Positions 1 to 6,041 are shown, numbered from the stretch's first letter. The stretch is 6,123 nucleotides of DNA from Desulfobacterales bacterium (GCA_012974315.1 JAAXQI010000237.1:1-6123); one strand, 5' to 3'. Numbers and translations are program-made. The notes: a model not told the origin generated them from the letters alone.

Positions 1-19
1 AGATGTGTATAAGAGACAG
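1..19 (+). other. Nextera/Tn5 mosaic-end adapter remnant (not genomic)
   Basis: The first 19 bases, agatgtgtataagagacag, are identical to the transposase mosaic-end sequence used in Nextera tagmentation libraries. Their position exactly at the sequence start, with ordinary AT-rich sequence following, points to an untrimmed sequencing adapter and not to a native Tn5 end. The window therefore probably starts at a contig end, and any reading frame starting within these bases is artificial. Confidence 0.95.
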
Positions 20-70
20 ATTAATAACAGTGCCAGACAGACTAAAAGGACTTGTGCTGTAACTTTCATA

Positions 71-676
71 TTAGATTTTCTTTTCATATTGTTCCCCCAA
101 CCTTTCTGCAGTAACCATTTCATAATAATCATTCCCCTCCAGATCATTAATAACAACAGCAGGGAAATTCTCCACCTCAAACCGGAATAATGCCTCCGGA
201 CCAGCATCCTCAAATGCCACCAGATCACTTTTTACAATAGATTTGGACAGGAGGGCACCCGCACCCCCAACTGTGGCCAGATAGACGGCTCCGTGCTTCT
301 TCATGGCCTGCCGCACAACCATGGACCGGGAACCCTTCCCAAGGGTACCCTTCAAGCCCAACTCCAGGAGCCTTGGCGTATAGGGATCCATCCGGTAGCT
401 CGTGGTGGGCCCTGCAGCACCAATAACCTGTCCCGGCCTCGCAGGACTGGGACCTACATAGTAAAGCAATTGTCCTTTCAGATCGACCGGCAACTCTTTA
501 CCCTCATCCAGCAAGGCAACCAGCCTGCGGTGTGTCTGATCCCTGCCGGTAAAAAGAACTCCGGTCAAGCCTATCAAATCCCCTGCCTTTAAAGTTTCCA
601 GAACTCCCTCTTCAAAAGGAAGAGTAACAGGCTTTAAATTTTCAAAAGCTCCCTGGCTGCTCTGAGGTTTTTGCAT
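71..676 (-). CDS. Fumarate hydratase class I, beta subunit (C-terminal catalytic domain family)
   Basis: This 201-residue protein belongs to the FumA C-terminal / TtdB family. It is the partner subunit of the [4Fe-4S] hydro-lyase that interconverts fumarate and malate in the cytoplasm. Visible motifs are LTGVLFTGRDQTHRR (residues 37-51; the family's conserved R-D-x-x-H substrate-binding segment), GPTTSYRMDPYTP (89-101) and GKGS (113-116). Length is normal for a free beta subunit. The ATG at 676 is preceded by AGGA (684-687) with a 7-nt spacer, which supports this start. The alpha subunit lies upstream on the same strand but 497 nt away, whereas these two genes are usually nearly adjacent. Tartrate dehydratase (TtdB) and related hydro-lyases share the fold; fumarase is the likelier assignment, but sequence alone does not settle the substrate. 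Confidence 0.9.
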   Translation of the reverse strand: MQKPQSSQGAFENLKPVTLPFEEGVLETLKAGDLIGLTGVLFTGRDQTHRRLVALLDEGKELPVDLKGQLLYYVGPSPARPGQVIGAAGPTTSYRMDPYTPRLLELGLKGTLGKGSRSMVVRQAMKKHGAVYLATVGGAGALLSKSIVKSDLVAFEDAGPEALFRFEVENFPAVVINDLEGNDYYEMVTAERLGEQYEKKI

Positions 677-784
677 ATCCGTTTCCTATAATTATTTGCT
701 TCTTGTTTTTAAACTTTTGTTCTTCAATTTTTGAGCAATTTACAAGGAACCAGCTAATTCTTTGACAAATCATATTTGATAGTC

Positions 785-933
785 TCGTAAAAAGTCTAGA
801 AAATGTGTCATTCGGAGTCTATCGCTTACCTCGAGCAGAGGGAGAAATCTTAAAACATGCACCCCCCCCCGGAACATCACAGATTTCTCCCGTTGGTCGA
901 AATGACAACGGAGGTGATTGTGACTTTTTACGA
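785..933. repeat. Nested palindromic intergenic repeat (about 149 bp)
   Basis: Three nested inverted-repeat pairs are visible. The outer pair is tcgtaaaaagtc (785-796) with gactttttacga (922-933), 12/12. The middle pair is gtcattcg (807-814) with cgaaatgac (898-906), one base off. The inner pair is ggagaaatct (841-850) with agatttctcc (881-890), 10/10. The centre carries a run of nine C (862-870). The whole could fold as a long imperfect hairpin. The GTCATTTCG...GAGAAATCT unit resembles dispersed intergenic repeats that I recall from many bacterial genomes; a genome search would be needed to confirm copies. No gene is supported here. Confidence 0.7.
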
Positions 934-1065
934 ATCCATCATATTTACCCGAGTACACTGAACGCTATCAATATACAAAGTTGCCTACAGGAGACAGAAA
1001 AGCCTTAAATAGTGTTATTAAGCCAATATCTCTCTTTAATTATTTGCAAACAATTTACAAACTTC

Positions 1066-1172
1066 ATTCACGAATGAGATTGCTGAAGATACAAGGAAGA
1101 ATCTGCTCCGTTATAGCAAAGCTATACGGAACAGATGATGACGCCGTAGATTCAGTAATCTCATTCGTGAAT
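1066..1172. repeat. Two-tier long hairpin element next to the fumarase alpha stop codon
   Basis: Outer arms 1066-1087 and 1151-1172 are complementary over 21 of 22 bases, and the one mismatch can be a G-U pair in RNA. Inside lies a second stem, 1101-1117 with 1121-1136, complementary except for one mismatch and one bulged base, closed by the loop aaa (1118-1120). The element ends at the base next to the TAA stop of the alpha-subunit gene (1173-1175). It could be a MITE- or REP-like palindromic unit, or an RNA hairpin that ends or protects the alpha-subunit transcript. It lacks a clear U-run, so it is not a classical intrinsic terminator. Confidence 0.75.
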
Positions 1173-2009
1173 TTAAAGCTCTATTTGTTTATGTCTATGC
1201 GCATGGCATTGTATATTCACCGCCACCGGCAAACTGGCGATATGCGTAGGGTATGTTTCCATATGCACTGCCAATGCAGTATTGATACCGCCCCAACCCA
1301 TGACTCCCTGTCCTTCCTTATTGATTCTTTGCAGGATTTTCTGCTCAATCTCTGCAACGTTTGTATCAGGATTTGGGTTTCCCAGAGGACGAAGAAGTGA
1401 TTTTTTTGCAAGCAGGGCCGCTTTTTCAAATGTACCGCCCAGGCCAATACCTACCACCACCGGAGGGCAGGGATTGGAGCCAGCATCCTTCACTTTCTGC
1501 ACCACGTAATCCTCAACTCCTGCAATTCCTGCTGATGGTGGCAGCATGACCAGACCGCTCATATTTTCGCTACCGCAACCCTTAGGCAGAAACCCGATAC
1601 GCACCCTGTCTCCCGGGACTATTTCAAAATGAACTACAGCAGGAACATTCGTTCCAGTATTCTTTCTTGTTACCGGGTCACAGACGGACTTTCTCAGATA
1701 GCCATCCTCATAACCGGCCCGAATACCCTCCTGAATAGCCGGTTCCAGATCACCTTCTACAATGACTTCCTGCCCGACACTGACAAAGACAACTCCAATT
1801 CCTGTATCCTGACAAACAGGAATCTGGTCACGACTGGCAATGTTTGCATTTGTCACCAGCATCTCCAGGGCGTTTTTTGCCAGGGGTGATTTTTCACGGT
1901 CTCTGGCAGCAAGCAATCTGTCCAGGATATCGGGTTCAAGATCACAGGATGCACTCATGGCCAGACTCCTGACCGCTGCAGTTATTTCTGAACTCTGTAA
2001 TGTTCTCAT
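1173..2009 (-). CDS. Fumarate hydratase class I, alpha subunit (Fe-S domain)
   Basis: This 278-residue protein is the N-terminal-domain (FumA/TtdA alpha) subunit of the two-subunit class I fumarase, which binds the catalytic [4Fe-4S] cluster. Family motifs are PVCQDTGIG (64-72), KNTGTNVPAVVHF (116-128), LPKGCGSENMSG (141-152), NPCPPVVVGIGLGG (179-192) and the C-terminal GWGGINTALAVHMETYPTHIASLP plus NIQCHAHRH (265-273). Cysteines 66, 145, 181 and 268 lie in these motifs, and the cluster ligands are expected among them. The C-terminus looks complete despite the hairpin that begins right after the stop. ATG at 2009 follows AGAGG at 2012-2016, a short spacing. A good sigma-70-like promoter lies just upstream. 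The start of panB's 3' flank is 53 nt away. Tartrate dehydratase alpha is the main alternative. Confidence 0.92.
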   Translation of the reverse strand: MRTLQSSEITAAVRSLAMSASCDLEPDILDRLLAARDREKSPLAKNALEMLVTNANIASRDQIPVCQDTGIGVVFVSVGQEVIVEGDLEPAIQEGIRAGYEDGYLRKSVCDPVTRKNTGTNVPAVVHFEIVPGDRVRIGFLPKGCGSENMSGLVMLPPSAGIAGVEDYVVQKVKDAGSNPCPPVVVGIGLGGTFEKAALLAKKSLLRPLGNPNPDTNVAEIEQKILQRINKEGQGVMGWGGINTALAVHMETYPTHIASLPVAVNIQCHAHRHKQIEL

Positions 2010-2024
2010 AGCCTCTTCTGATTC

Positions 2025-2053
2025 TTTATAAATTTATATATCGAGACTTTCAA
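2025..2053 (-). promoter_or_regulatory. Candidate sigma-70 promoter for the fumarase alpha gene
   Basis: On the minus strand, TTGAAA (2048-2053) and TATAAA (2025-2030) are separated by exactly 17 bases. Each hexamer matches the consensus at five of six positions. The predicted transcription start, about 7 nt beyond the -10 box, would leave a leader of only ~9 nt holding the ribosome binding site. The region is very AT-rich, so chance matches are possible. If real, fumarase is transcribed independently of panB. Confidence 0.45.
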
Positions 2054-2062
2054 TTTATTTAC

Positions 2063-2899
2063 TTACTCATCAAGCAGATTCTTGACATCAAGCTGCATAT
2101 TGAAACTGTGTTCCTCACTGGGGAAACTGCCGTTTTTAACTTCTTCGAAGTAGGTTGCTACCGCTTCTTTGATCTGGGGTGCCAGGTTTACGTACTGTTT
2201 CACAAATGAGGGGGTGAATTTCTCGAACATGCCGACCATGTCATGGGTTACAAGTACCTGGCCATCACAGTGCTTTCCAGCTCCAATGCCGATGGTAGGT
2301 ATGGAAACTGCTTTGGTTATTACTTCAGCCAGCTCGGCTGGTATGCATTCGAGCACAATTGAAAACGCGCCTGCTGCCTCAAGGTCTCTGGCCGATTGCA
2401 ATAATTTGCGGGCTGAGTCAGCATCTTTTCCCTGCACCTTATATCCACCAAGTTGCGAAGCGGTCTGGGGAGTCAGCCCAATATGTCCCATAACTGAAAT
2501 TCCTGCCCTGACCATTGCTTTCACCGTATCACAAACTTCGGTGCCGCCTTCAAGCTTAACTGCATCACAGCCGGCTTCTTTAAGAAATCTGCCTGCATTG
2601 GTGATTGCCTCACTTTCCGAGACCTGATAGGACATAAAGGGCATATCACCAACCAGTAAAGCCCGCTTAACTCCCTTGCTGGCAGCACGACAATGATGAA
2701 GCATCTCTTCCATTGTCACCGGGACGGTGGAATTATACCCAAGAAGCACCATTCCCAATGAATCTCCAACAAGAACCATTTCAATACCGGTTGCATCTAT
2801 TATACCAGCAAAACTTGCATCATAAGCAGTAAGCATTGAAACCTTCTCACCGTTCTTCTTCATGGTGAGGATGTCTTGAATTGTAAGTTTTTTGTTCAT
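2063..2899 (-). CDS. panB: 3-methyl-2-oxobutanoate hydroxymethyltransferase (ketopantoate hydroxymethyltransferase)
   Basis: PanB transfers a one-carbon unit from 5,10-methylene-tetrahydrofolate to 2-oxoisovalerate, giving ketopantoate, the first committed step of pantothenate and coenzyme A synthesis in the cytoplasm. The 278-residue protein has the full TIM-barrel motif set: VGDSLGMV (metal-binding Asp46), GDMPFMSY (Asp85), VKLEGG (Lys115, Glu117), GHIGLTPQ, VLECIP (catalytic Glu184) and IGIGAG. These positions match E. coli PanB Asp45, Asp84, Glu114 and Glu181 closely. I chose ATG at 2899. An in-frame GTG at 2908 would add three residues (MLA) but has no ribosome binding site; ATG has only a weak GGGTG upstream. 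No panC or panD lies beside it here. It sits 268 nt after ruvB and 53 nt before the fumarase alpha gene. Confidence 0.96.
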   Translation of the reverse strand: MNKKLTIQDILTMKKNGEKVSMLTAYDASFAGIIDATGIEMVLVGDSLGMVLLGYNSTVPVTMEEMLHHCRAASKGVKRALLVGDMPFMSYQVSESEAITNAGRFLKEAGCDAVKLEGGTEVCDTVKAMVRAGISVMGHIGLTPQTASQLGGYKVQGKDADSARKLLQSARDLEAAGAFSIVLECIPAELAEVITKAVSIPTIGIGAGKHCDGQVLVTHDMVGMFEKFTPSFVKQYVNLAPQIKEAVATYFEEVKNGSFPSEEHSFNMQLDVKNLLDE

Positions 2900-2919
2900 G
2901 GCAAGCACCCAATTATTGA

Positions 2920-2947
2920 AAATTGAAGATTTGAGAAATTGAAGATT
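2920..2947. repeat. AT-rich direct repeat, AAATTGAAGATT x2
   Basis: The 12-mer aaattgaagatt occurs at 2920-2931 and again at 2936-2947. Inverted relatives occur at the other side of the same gap: aatcttcc-type sequence from 3115 and aaatcttcaat at 3168-3178, the latter covering the first bases of the ruvB stop codon. The 268-nt ruvB-panB gap is thus bracketed by inverted copies of ATTGAAGATTT. The rest of the gap is AT-rich, with the two hairpins listed separately; no gene is visible. Confidence 0.6.
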
Positions 2948-3069
2948 TTCGGAAAAAATCTAAGTACTTCGATTTTCAAATTAATTAATTTAATCTACTG
3001 ACAAATCTTATCTGCATCTTATTGTTCAACAATTTTCTGTCTGGCAATCATCGGGTTGTTTAGTTCCCA

Positions 3070-3106
3070 GAGAATTATCAGCAGTATCATATGCTGATAA
3101 TTTCTC
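3070..3106. repeat. Hairpin with loop GTATCATA
   Basis: gagaattatcagca (3070-3083) pairs with tgctgataatttctc (3092-3106) over 14 base pairs with one bulged base. The loop is gtatcata. Its apex, GCAGTATCATATGC, is nearly repeated by a second hairpin at 3145-3166. It lies downstream of ruvB on the minus strand and upstream of panB. It could act as a transcript-end structure, although no strong U-run follows, or be a dispersed palindromic repeat. Confidence 0.65.
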
Positions 3107-3144
3107 AGATTTTTAATCTTCCATTTTCAATTTCTCTGTCAATC

Positions 3145-3166
3145 GTTGGCAGTTTCATATGCCAAC
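3145..3166. repeat. Hairpin with loop GTTTCATA, sister of 3070-3106
   Basis: gttggca (3145-3151) pairs perfectly with tgccaac (3160-3166) around the loop gtttcata. The loop and the closing GCA/TGC pairs match the hairpin at 3070-3106 except for one A/T change, while the lower stems differ. This one sits 10 nt beyond the ruvB stop codon on the minus strand. Confidence 0.6.
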
Positions 3167-3176
3167 AAATCTTCAA

Positions 3177-4084
3177 TCAAAACAACGTTGGAGCCTCTTC
3201 CTTCCTGTTAAAAGGTCGGCCGAAGTGTTCATAGGTCAATACAGTGGCCATTCTTCCCCTTGGTGTGCGGGTTAAAAAGCCGGACTGGATCAAAAACGGC
3301 TCATATACATCTTCCAGGGTACTTTTTTCTTCACTTACTGCGGTTGCCAATGTTTCAATACCTATTGGCCCACCACCAAATTTATCAATGATGGTCAGAA
3401 GAATACGCCGGTCCATATCATCCAGCCCTTCCTTGTCTACGGCTAGCATTTCCAGGGCATTGTCAGCAACTTTGGCAGTAATGACTGAATGCCCGTCTAC
3501 CTCAGCAAAATCACGGACCCTTCGCAGCAACCGGTTGGCAATACGTGGTGTTCCCCTTGATCTGCGCCCCAGCTCTTTTGCGCCTGCATCATCAACCTTA
3601 AGGCCCAGAATCTTTGCAGACCGCTTGACAATGTGCACCAATTCATCGGTTGAATAAAAATCTGCCCTATCACCAGATCGAGTTGAAAGTCTTCCATTGC
3701 AGGATACAGTATTTCCTCGACCACATGATTCAAGCGATGGATCTCATCAATGAAAAGTATATCGCCCGGTTTCAGGCTTGTCAGAATGGCAGCCAGATCG
3801 CCCTGACGTTCAATGACCGGGCCGGAAGTCGCTTTAATATTTGATTCCATTTCATGGGCAATAATATAGGCAAGAGTTGTCTTGCCAAGCCCTGGCAATC
3901 CATGGAAAAGGACATGATCCAGCGGTTCATTTCTACCTTTGGCAGCCCGAATAAAGATATCCAGATTTTTCTTAACGAGTTCCTGACCAATGTACTGCCC
4001 AAGCTTCCTGGGCCGCAGATTATTATCAGCTAAAACTTCTTCCGGTTCAACCTGGCCACTGACAATTCTTTCTTCTTCGATCAT
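3177..4084 (-). pseudogene. ruvB: Holliday junction branch-migration ATPase RuvB, internal deletion with frameshift
   Basis: RuvB is the AAA+ hexameric motor that RuvA loads on Holliday junctions. The gene reads in two frames. Residues 1-141 (4084-3662) are normal RuvB: LRPRKLGQYIGQ, Walker A GLPGLGKTT (62-70), IERQGDLAAILTSL, Walker B ILFIDEIHRL (109-118) and YPAMEDFQLDLVIGQ. The match then stops, and the frame runs on as unrelated residues to a stop at 3497. The rest resumes one frame over from 3662 as DFYSTDELVHIVKRSAKIL, then RGTPRIANRLLRR, IDKFGGGPIG, LIQSGFLTRTPRGRMA and a normal end at 3177. Compared with E. coli RuvB, about 40 codons (~121 nt) are absent at the junction. These would carry sensor 1 (GATTRAG-type) and the arginine finger (SPLRDRFG-type). 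Intact length would be ~342, which is normal. The start overlaps ruvA by ATGA. A sequencing or assembly error cannot be excluded. Confidence 0.88.
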
Positions 4085-4698
4085 GCCATTGACCTCAATG
4101 TTTCTCGAATCAACTCTTCTACACGCATTTCAATAAGAGACTCCGGAGAAAAACGTCTTTTTACCTCTGACAGTGCAATATAGGCTCGGCTCTGGGGATA
4201 ACCAAGGTTTACAAGTGCGGAAATGACATCCTTTTCTTTGTTGCCATCCACCTGGGAGCCTGCTGCAAAATCAGGCAACTCATCCCCACCTGCAATAACT
4301 CCTACCTTATCCTTCAAATCAAGGCAGAGCCTCTCGGCAGTTTTCTTGCCAACTCCTGATAATCCGGTCAACCTCATTACATCCTTTGTGGCAATGGCCC
4401 GCGCAAGATCCACAGGCCTGATCCCTGACAGTATTGATAAGGCCAGCTTTGGCCCTACACCTGATACATTAATGAGCAGCAGAAACATTGCCTTTTCATC
4501 ACTATCTGCAAATCCAAAGAGAATTAATGTGTCTTCACGCACATGGGTATAAATGTGAAGAAATGCATCCTCACCAAGCGGCGGCAACTTTTCATGACTG
4601 GTCGACGACAGAAATACTTCGTATCCCACACCATTAACAAGGATAGTCACCTTTTCTGGCGATTTATGGAAAAGCTCCCCTTTTAAGCAAGAAATCAT
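4081..4698 (-). CDS. ruvA: Holliday junction branch-migration complex subunit RuvA
   Basis: RuvA tetramers hold the four-way DNA junction open and recruit RuvB for branch migration in recombinational repair. The 205-residue protein shows the N-terminal OB-fold domain (about 1-62: MISCLKGELF, VNGVGYEVFL, HVREDTLILFGF). Two helix-hairpin-helix motifs follow (NVSGVGPKLALSIL, 77-90, and GLSGVGKKTAERLCLDLKDK, 112-131). After an acidic, flexible linker comes the small C-terminal RuvB-binding domain (about 156-205: DVISALVNLGY, then ESLIEMRVEELIRETL). Length fits the family (about 200). Its TGA overlaps the ruvB ATG by four bases, implying coupled translation. No strong ribosome binding site precedes the ATG at 4698. 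The usual upstream neighbour ruvC is absent here; a repeat-rich gap and a divergent gene are found instead. Confidence 0.96.
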   Translation of the reverse strand: MISCLKGELFHKSPEKVTILVNGVGYEVFLSSTSHEKLPPLGEDAFLHIYTHVREDTLILFGFADSDEKAMFLLLINVSGVGPKLALSILSGIRPVDLARAIATKDVMRLTGLSGVGKKTAERLCLDLKDKVGVIAGGDELPDFAAGSQVDGNKEKDVISALVNLGYPQSRAYIALSEVKRRFSPESLIEMRVEELIRETLRSMA

Positions 4699-4709
4699 AA
4701 TTTTTTAAG

Positions 4710-4784
4710 GCTCATGGCTAAGGGCTCAGGGCACAAGGTTAAGGTTAAAAAGATAGGTACAAGATTAAAGGTCAAAGGTTAAAG
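4710..4784. repeat. Degenerate low-complexity repeat, AAGGTTA / AAGGCTCA-like
   Basis: This stretch is built of short imperfect units such as ggctca, aaggtta, aaggtca and aaaggttaaagg, repeated every 6-8 bases or so. It lies directly upstream of ruvA, where the ruvA promoter should be, and no convincing promoter stands out. Together with the following hairpins it fills the 333-nt gap between ruvA and the outer-membrane protein gene. Confidence 0.55.
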
Positions 4785-4861
4785 GAAAAAAATTATTATT
4801 AACAGACTGATAAAGCAGATAAAAGGGTTCAATGATTCCAGAGTCTCGTTTCGCTCGTTTA

Positions 4862-4942
4862 TACCCCTCAGGGGGGTACTGAAAAGAGTGCCCTGAAAGG
4901 GTGTTTATGCCCTGATTTTGAGGGTGCTTACCTGCGGGGTAA
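4862..4942. repeat. Cluster of small GC-rich palindromes
   Basis: Four small inverted repeats occur in 81 nt: tacccc/ggggta (4862-4867 with 4873-4878), ccct/aggg (4891-4894 with 4898-4901), a related ccctg...agggtg unit at about 4910-4925, and ttacc/ggtaa (4928-4932 with 4938-4942). The middle two are roughly a direct repeat of each other (gccctga at 4890 and 4909). A 61-codon frame on the minus strand (4950-4765) crosses this block, but it has no family resemblance and runs into the low-complexity repeat, so I do not call it a gene. Confidence 0.5.
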
Positions 4943-5031
4943 ATAGGCAACTCTGAATACTGAATAATTTGGATTAAAAGCTTATATGTCAGTCGGTTAA
5001 ATACTGTGAATATTTTACTGAGGAGAAGAAG

Positions 5032-5808
5032 ATGAGAAAACTCATAGTTTCAGCTTTGGTGATTTTGATTCTGGCCTGTTTTAGTACTTCTGTTTTTGCT
5101 GAAGAAAAATCAAAGGAAGGCAACTGGGATTTCAACCTGGCACCTCTTTATCTTTGGATGGTGGATATGGAAGGTGATATAGGGATCGGTCCTGTTGATA
5201 ATACAGGGGTTAATGTTCCCTTCAGCGATATATTTGACAACCTTGAATCGGTCTTTACTGTCCATTTTGAGGCAACTCACAGAAGTAACTGGGGGTTGTT
5301 TTTTGATTACAGTTATCTCGATGTCGGCGCATCCGGTCCCGGTCCTCAGGGTCTAACAACGATTAATATTGATATGGCGTCTACCATAGTGGAGGTTGGA
5401 GGCCTGTACAGGATCGAAAATGGTCCCCATTATTTTGATATGCTGGGTGGTGTGCGCTATACAAAGCTGGAGCCGGACCTCACAATTACACCACCAGCAC
5501 CAGCACCAGGACAAAAGTTTGGTCTTTCGGAAGACTGGTATGATCCCATTATCGGTGTTCGTTATTTCTATGATTTCGGCAATAAGTGGATGATCTCGGC
5601 ACGTGGTGATATAGGCGGCTTTGGGGTTGGGTGTGATTTTACCTGGAATGTGGCCGCCCTGGTTCATTTTCAGCCATGGAAAAACGTTGGCTTTGTAGCC
5701 GGTTACCGTGCTCTTGACCAGGATTATGAGGACGGTTCCGGACTAAACAGGTTCAAATATGATATGCGATTGGCTGGTCCTCTTCTCGGTTTGAATATTG
5801 TCTGGTAG
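5032..5808 (+). CDS. Outer-membrane beta-barrel protein, function unknown
   Basis: This 258-residue secreted protein starts with a Sec signal peptide: MRKL, a hydrophobic stretch (4-18), then a VFA cleavage site after residue 23. An ILAC sequence (13-16) resembles a lipobox, but Leu at -2 and the later A-x-A-like site favour signal peptidase I. The mature part alternates aromatic and polar residues, as in amphipathic barrel strands (WDFNLAPLYLWMV, 32-44; WGLFFDYSYLDVG, 87-99; GGVRYTKLEPDL, 139-150; IGVRYFYDFGNKWMISARGDIGGFGVG, in 174-200; NVGFVAGYRALDQDY, 218-232). It ends in Trp, as barrel proteins often end in an aromatic residue. A Pro/Ala-rich TPPAPAPG segment (153-160) is probably a loop. 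It resembles widespread uncharacterised outer-membrane proteins of Gram-negative bacteria; no specific transport or enzyme role can be read. AGGAG at 5021-5025 gives a strong ribosome binding site. It is a single divergent gene. Confidence 0.85.
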   Translation: MRKLIVSALVILILACFSTSVFAEEKSKEGNWDFNLAPLYLWMVDMEGDIGIGPVDNTGVNVPFSDIFDNLESVFTVHFEATHRSNWGLFFDYSYLDVGASGPGPQGLTTINIDMASTIVEVGGLYRIENGPHYFDMLGGVRYTKLEPDLTITPPAPAPGQKFGLSEDWYDPIIGVRYFYDFGNKWMISARGDIGGFGVGCDFTWNVAALVHFQPWKNVGFVAGYRALDQDYEDGSGLNRFKYDMRLAGPLLGLNIVW

Positions 5809-5920
5809 CAATGTGAGCCTCAGCAAGAGCGGAGGTGAGATTGTTGTCATAAGGATGGGCAAACGTCACTACCGGTACTTTTCCCCCTTTTTCCGCCGCC
5901 GTTTTTAATGGCAAATATTT

Positions 5921-5965
5921 GCGGTCACAGAAAATCCTTCGCTCATAGGGATTTTTTGTGACCGC
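5921..5965 (+). terminator. Candidate intrinsic terminator of the outer-membrane protein gene
   Basis: gcggtcacagaaaatcc (5921-5937) and ggattttttgtgaccgc (5949-5965) form a 17-bp stem with one mismatch and an 11-nt loop, followed by tttt. It lies 113 nt after the stop of the plus-strand gene. The stem is longer and less GC-rich than a typical terminator and the U-run is short, so it may instead be a dispersed palindrome used as a transcript end. Confidence 0.55.
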
Positions 5966-6038
5966 TTTTCAAAGCATTTTCCAATACTGGACCTACAACC
6001 TGAAATGCCCGAATAATGTTCGTGATTTCTTCTTTCAT
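5943..6038 (-). CDS. Possible small ORF, 31 residues
   Basis: A short frame starts with ATG at 6038 and reads MKEEITNIIRAFQVVGPVLE, ending in a Lys-rich SGHKKSL tail. Its composition is protein-like, but I recognise no family, there is no well-spaced ribosome binding site (GAGAG abuts the ATG), and its 3' end runs into the hairpin at 5921-5965. It may be a decayed remnant or chance. Confidence 0.2.
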   Translation of the reverse strand: MKEEITNIIRAFQVVGPVLENALKSGHKKSL

Positions 6039-6041
6039 CTC

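Noticed and set aside
736..1060. Exact 10-bp direct repeat caatttacaa (736-745 and 1051-1060) as target duplication of an inserted element
   Set aside because: The copies do not abut the ends of either palindromic element, and a 10-mer in AT-rich DNA can recur by chance.
785..1172. CRISPR array or phage attachment site
   Set aside because: No regularly spaced direct repeats, no cas genes, no tRNA and no integrase; the structure is inverted repeats only.
981..1400. 139-codon plus-strand frame
   Set aside because: It lies mostly antisense to the C-terminal part of the fumarase alpha gene and across the hairpin, and has no family-like motifs.
2169..2627. 152-codon plus-strand frame antisense to panB
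   Set aside because: It is a shadow of the strongly conserved panB frame; its Ser/Pro/Thr-rich composition is typical of an antisense frame.
3244..3657. 137-codon plus-strand frame antisense to ruvB
   Set aside because: It is the complement of the conserved RuvB C-terminal region, with no independent evidence.
4765..4950. 61-codon minus-strand frame upstream of ruvA
   Set aside because: It consists of palindromes and the AAGGTTA-like repeat, without a ribosome binding site or recognisable family.
5032..5808. Lipoprotein reading of the outer-membrane protein (ILAC at residues 13-16)
   Set aside because: The lipobox is poor (Leu at -2), and a good signal peptidase I site and barrel-like mature sequence fit better.
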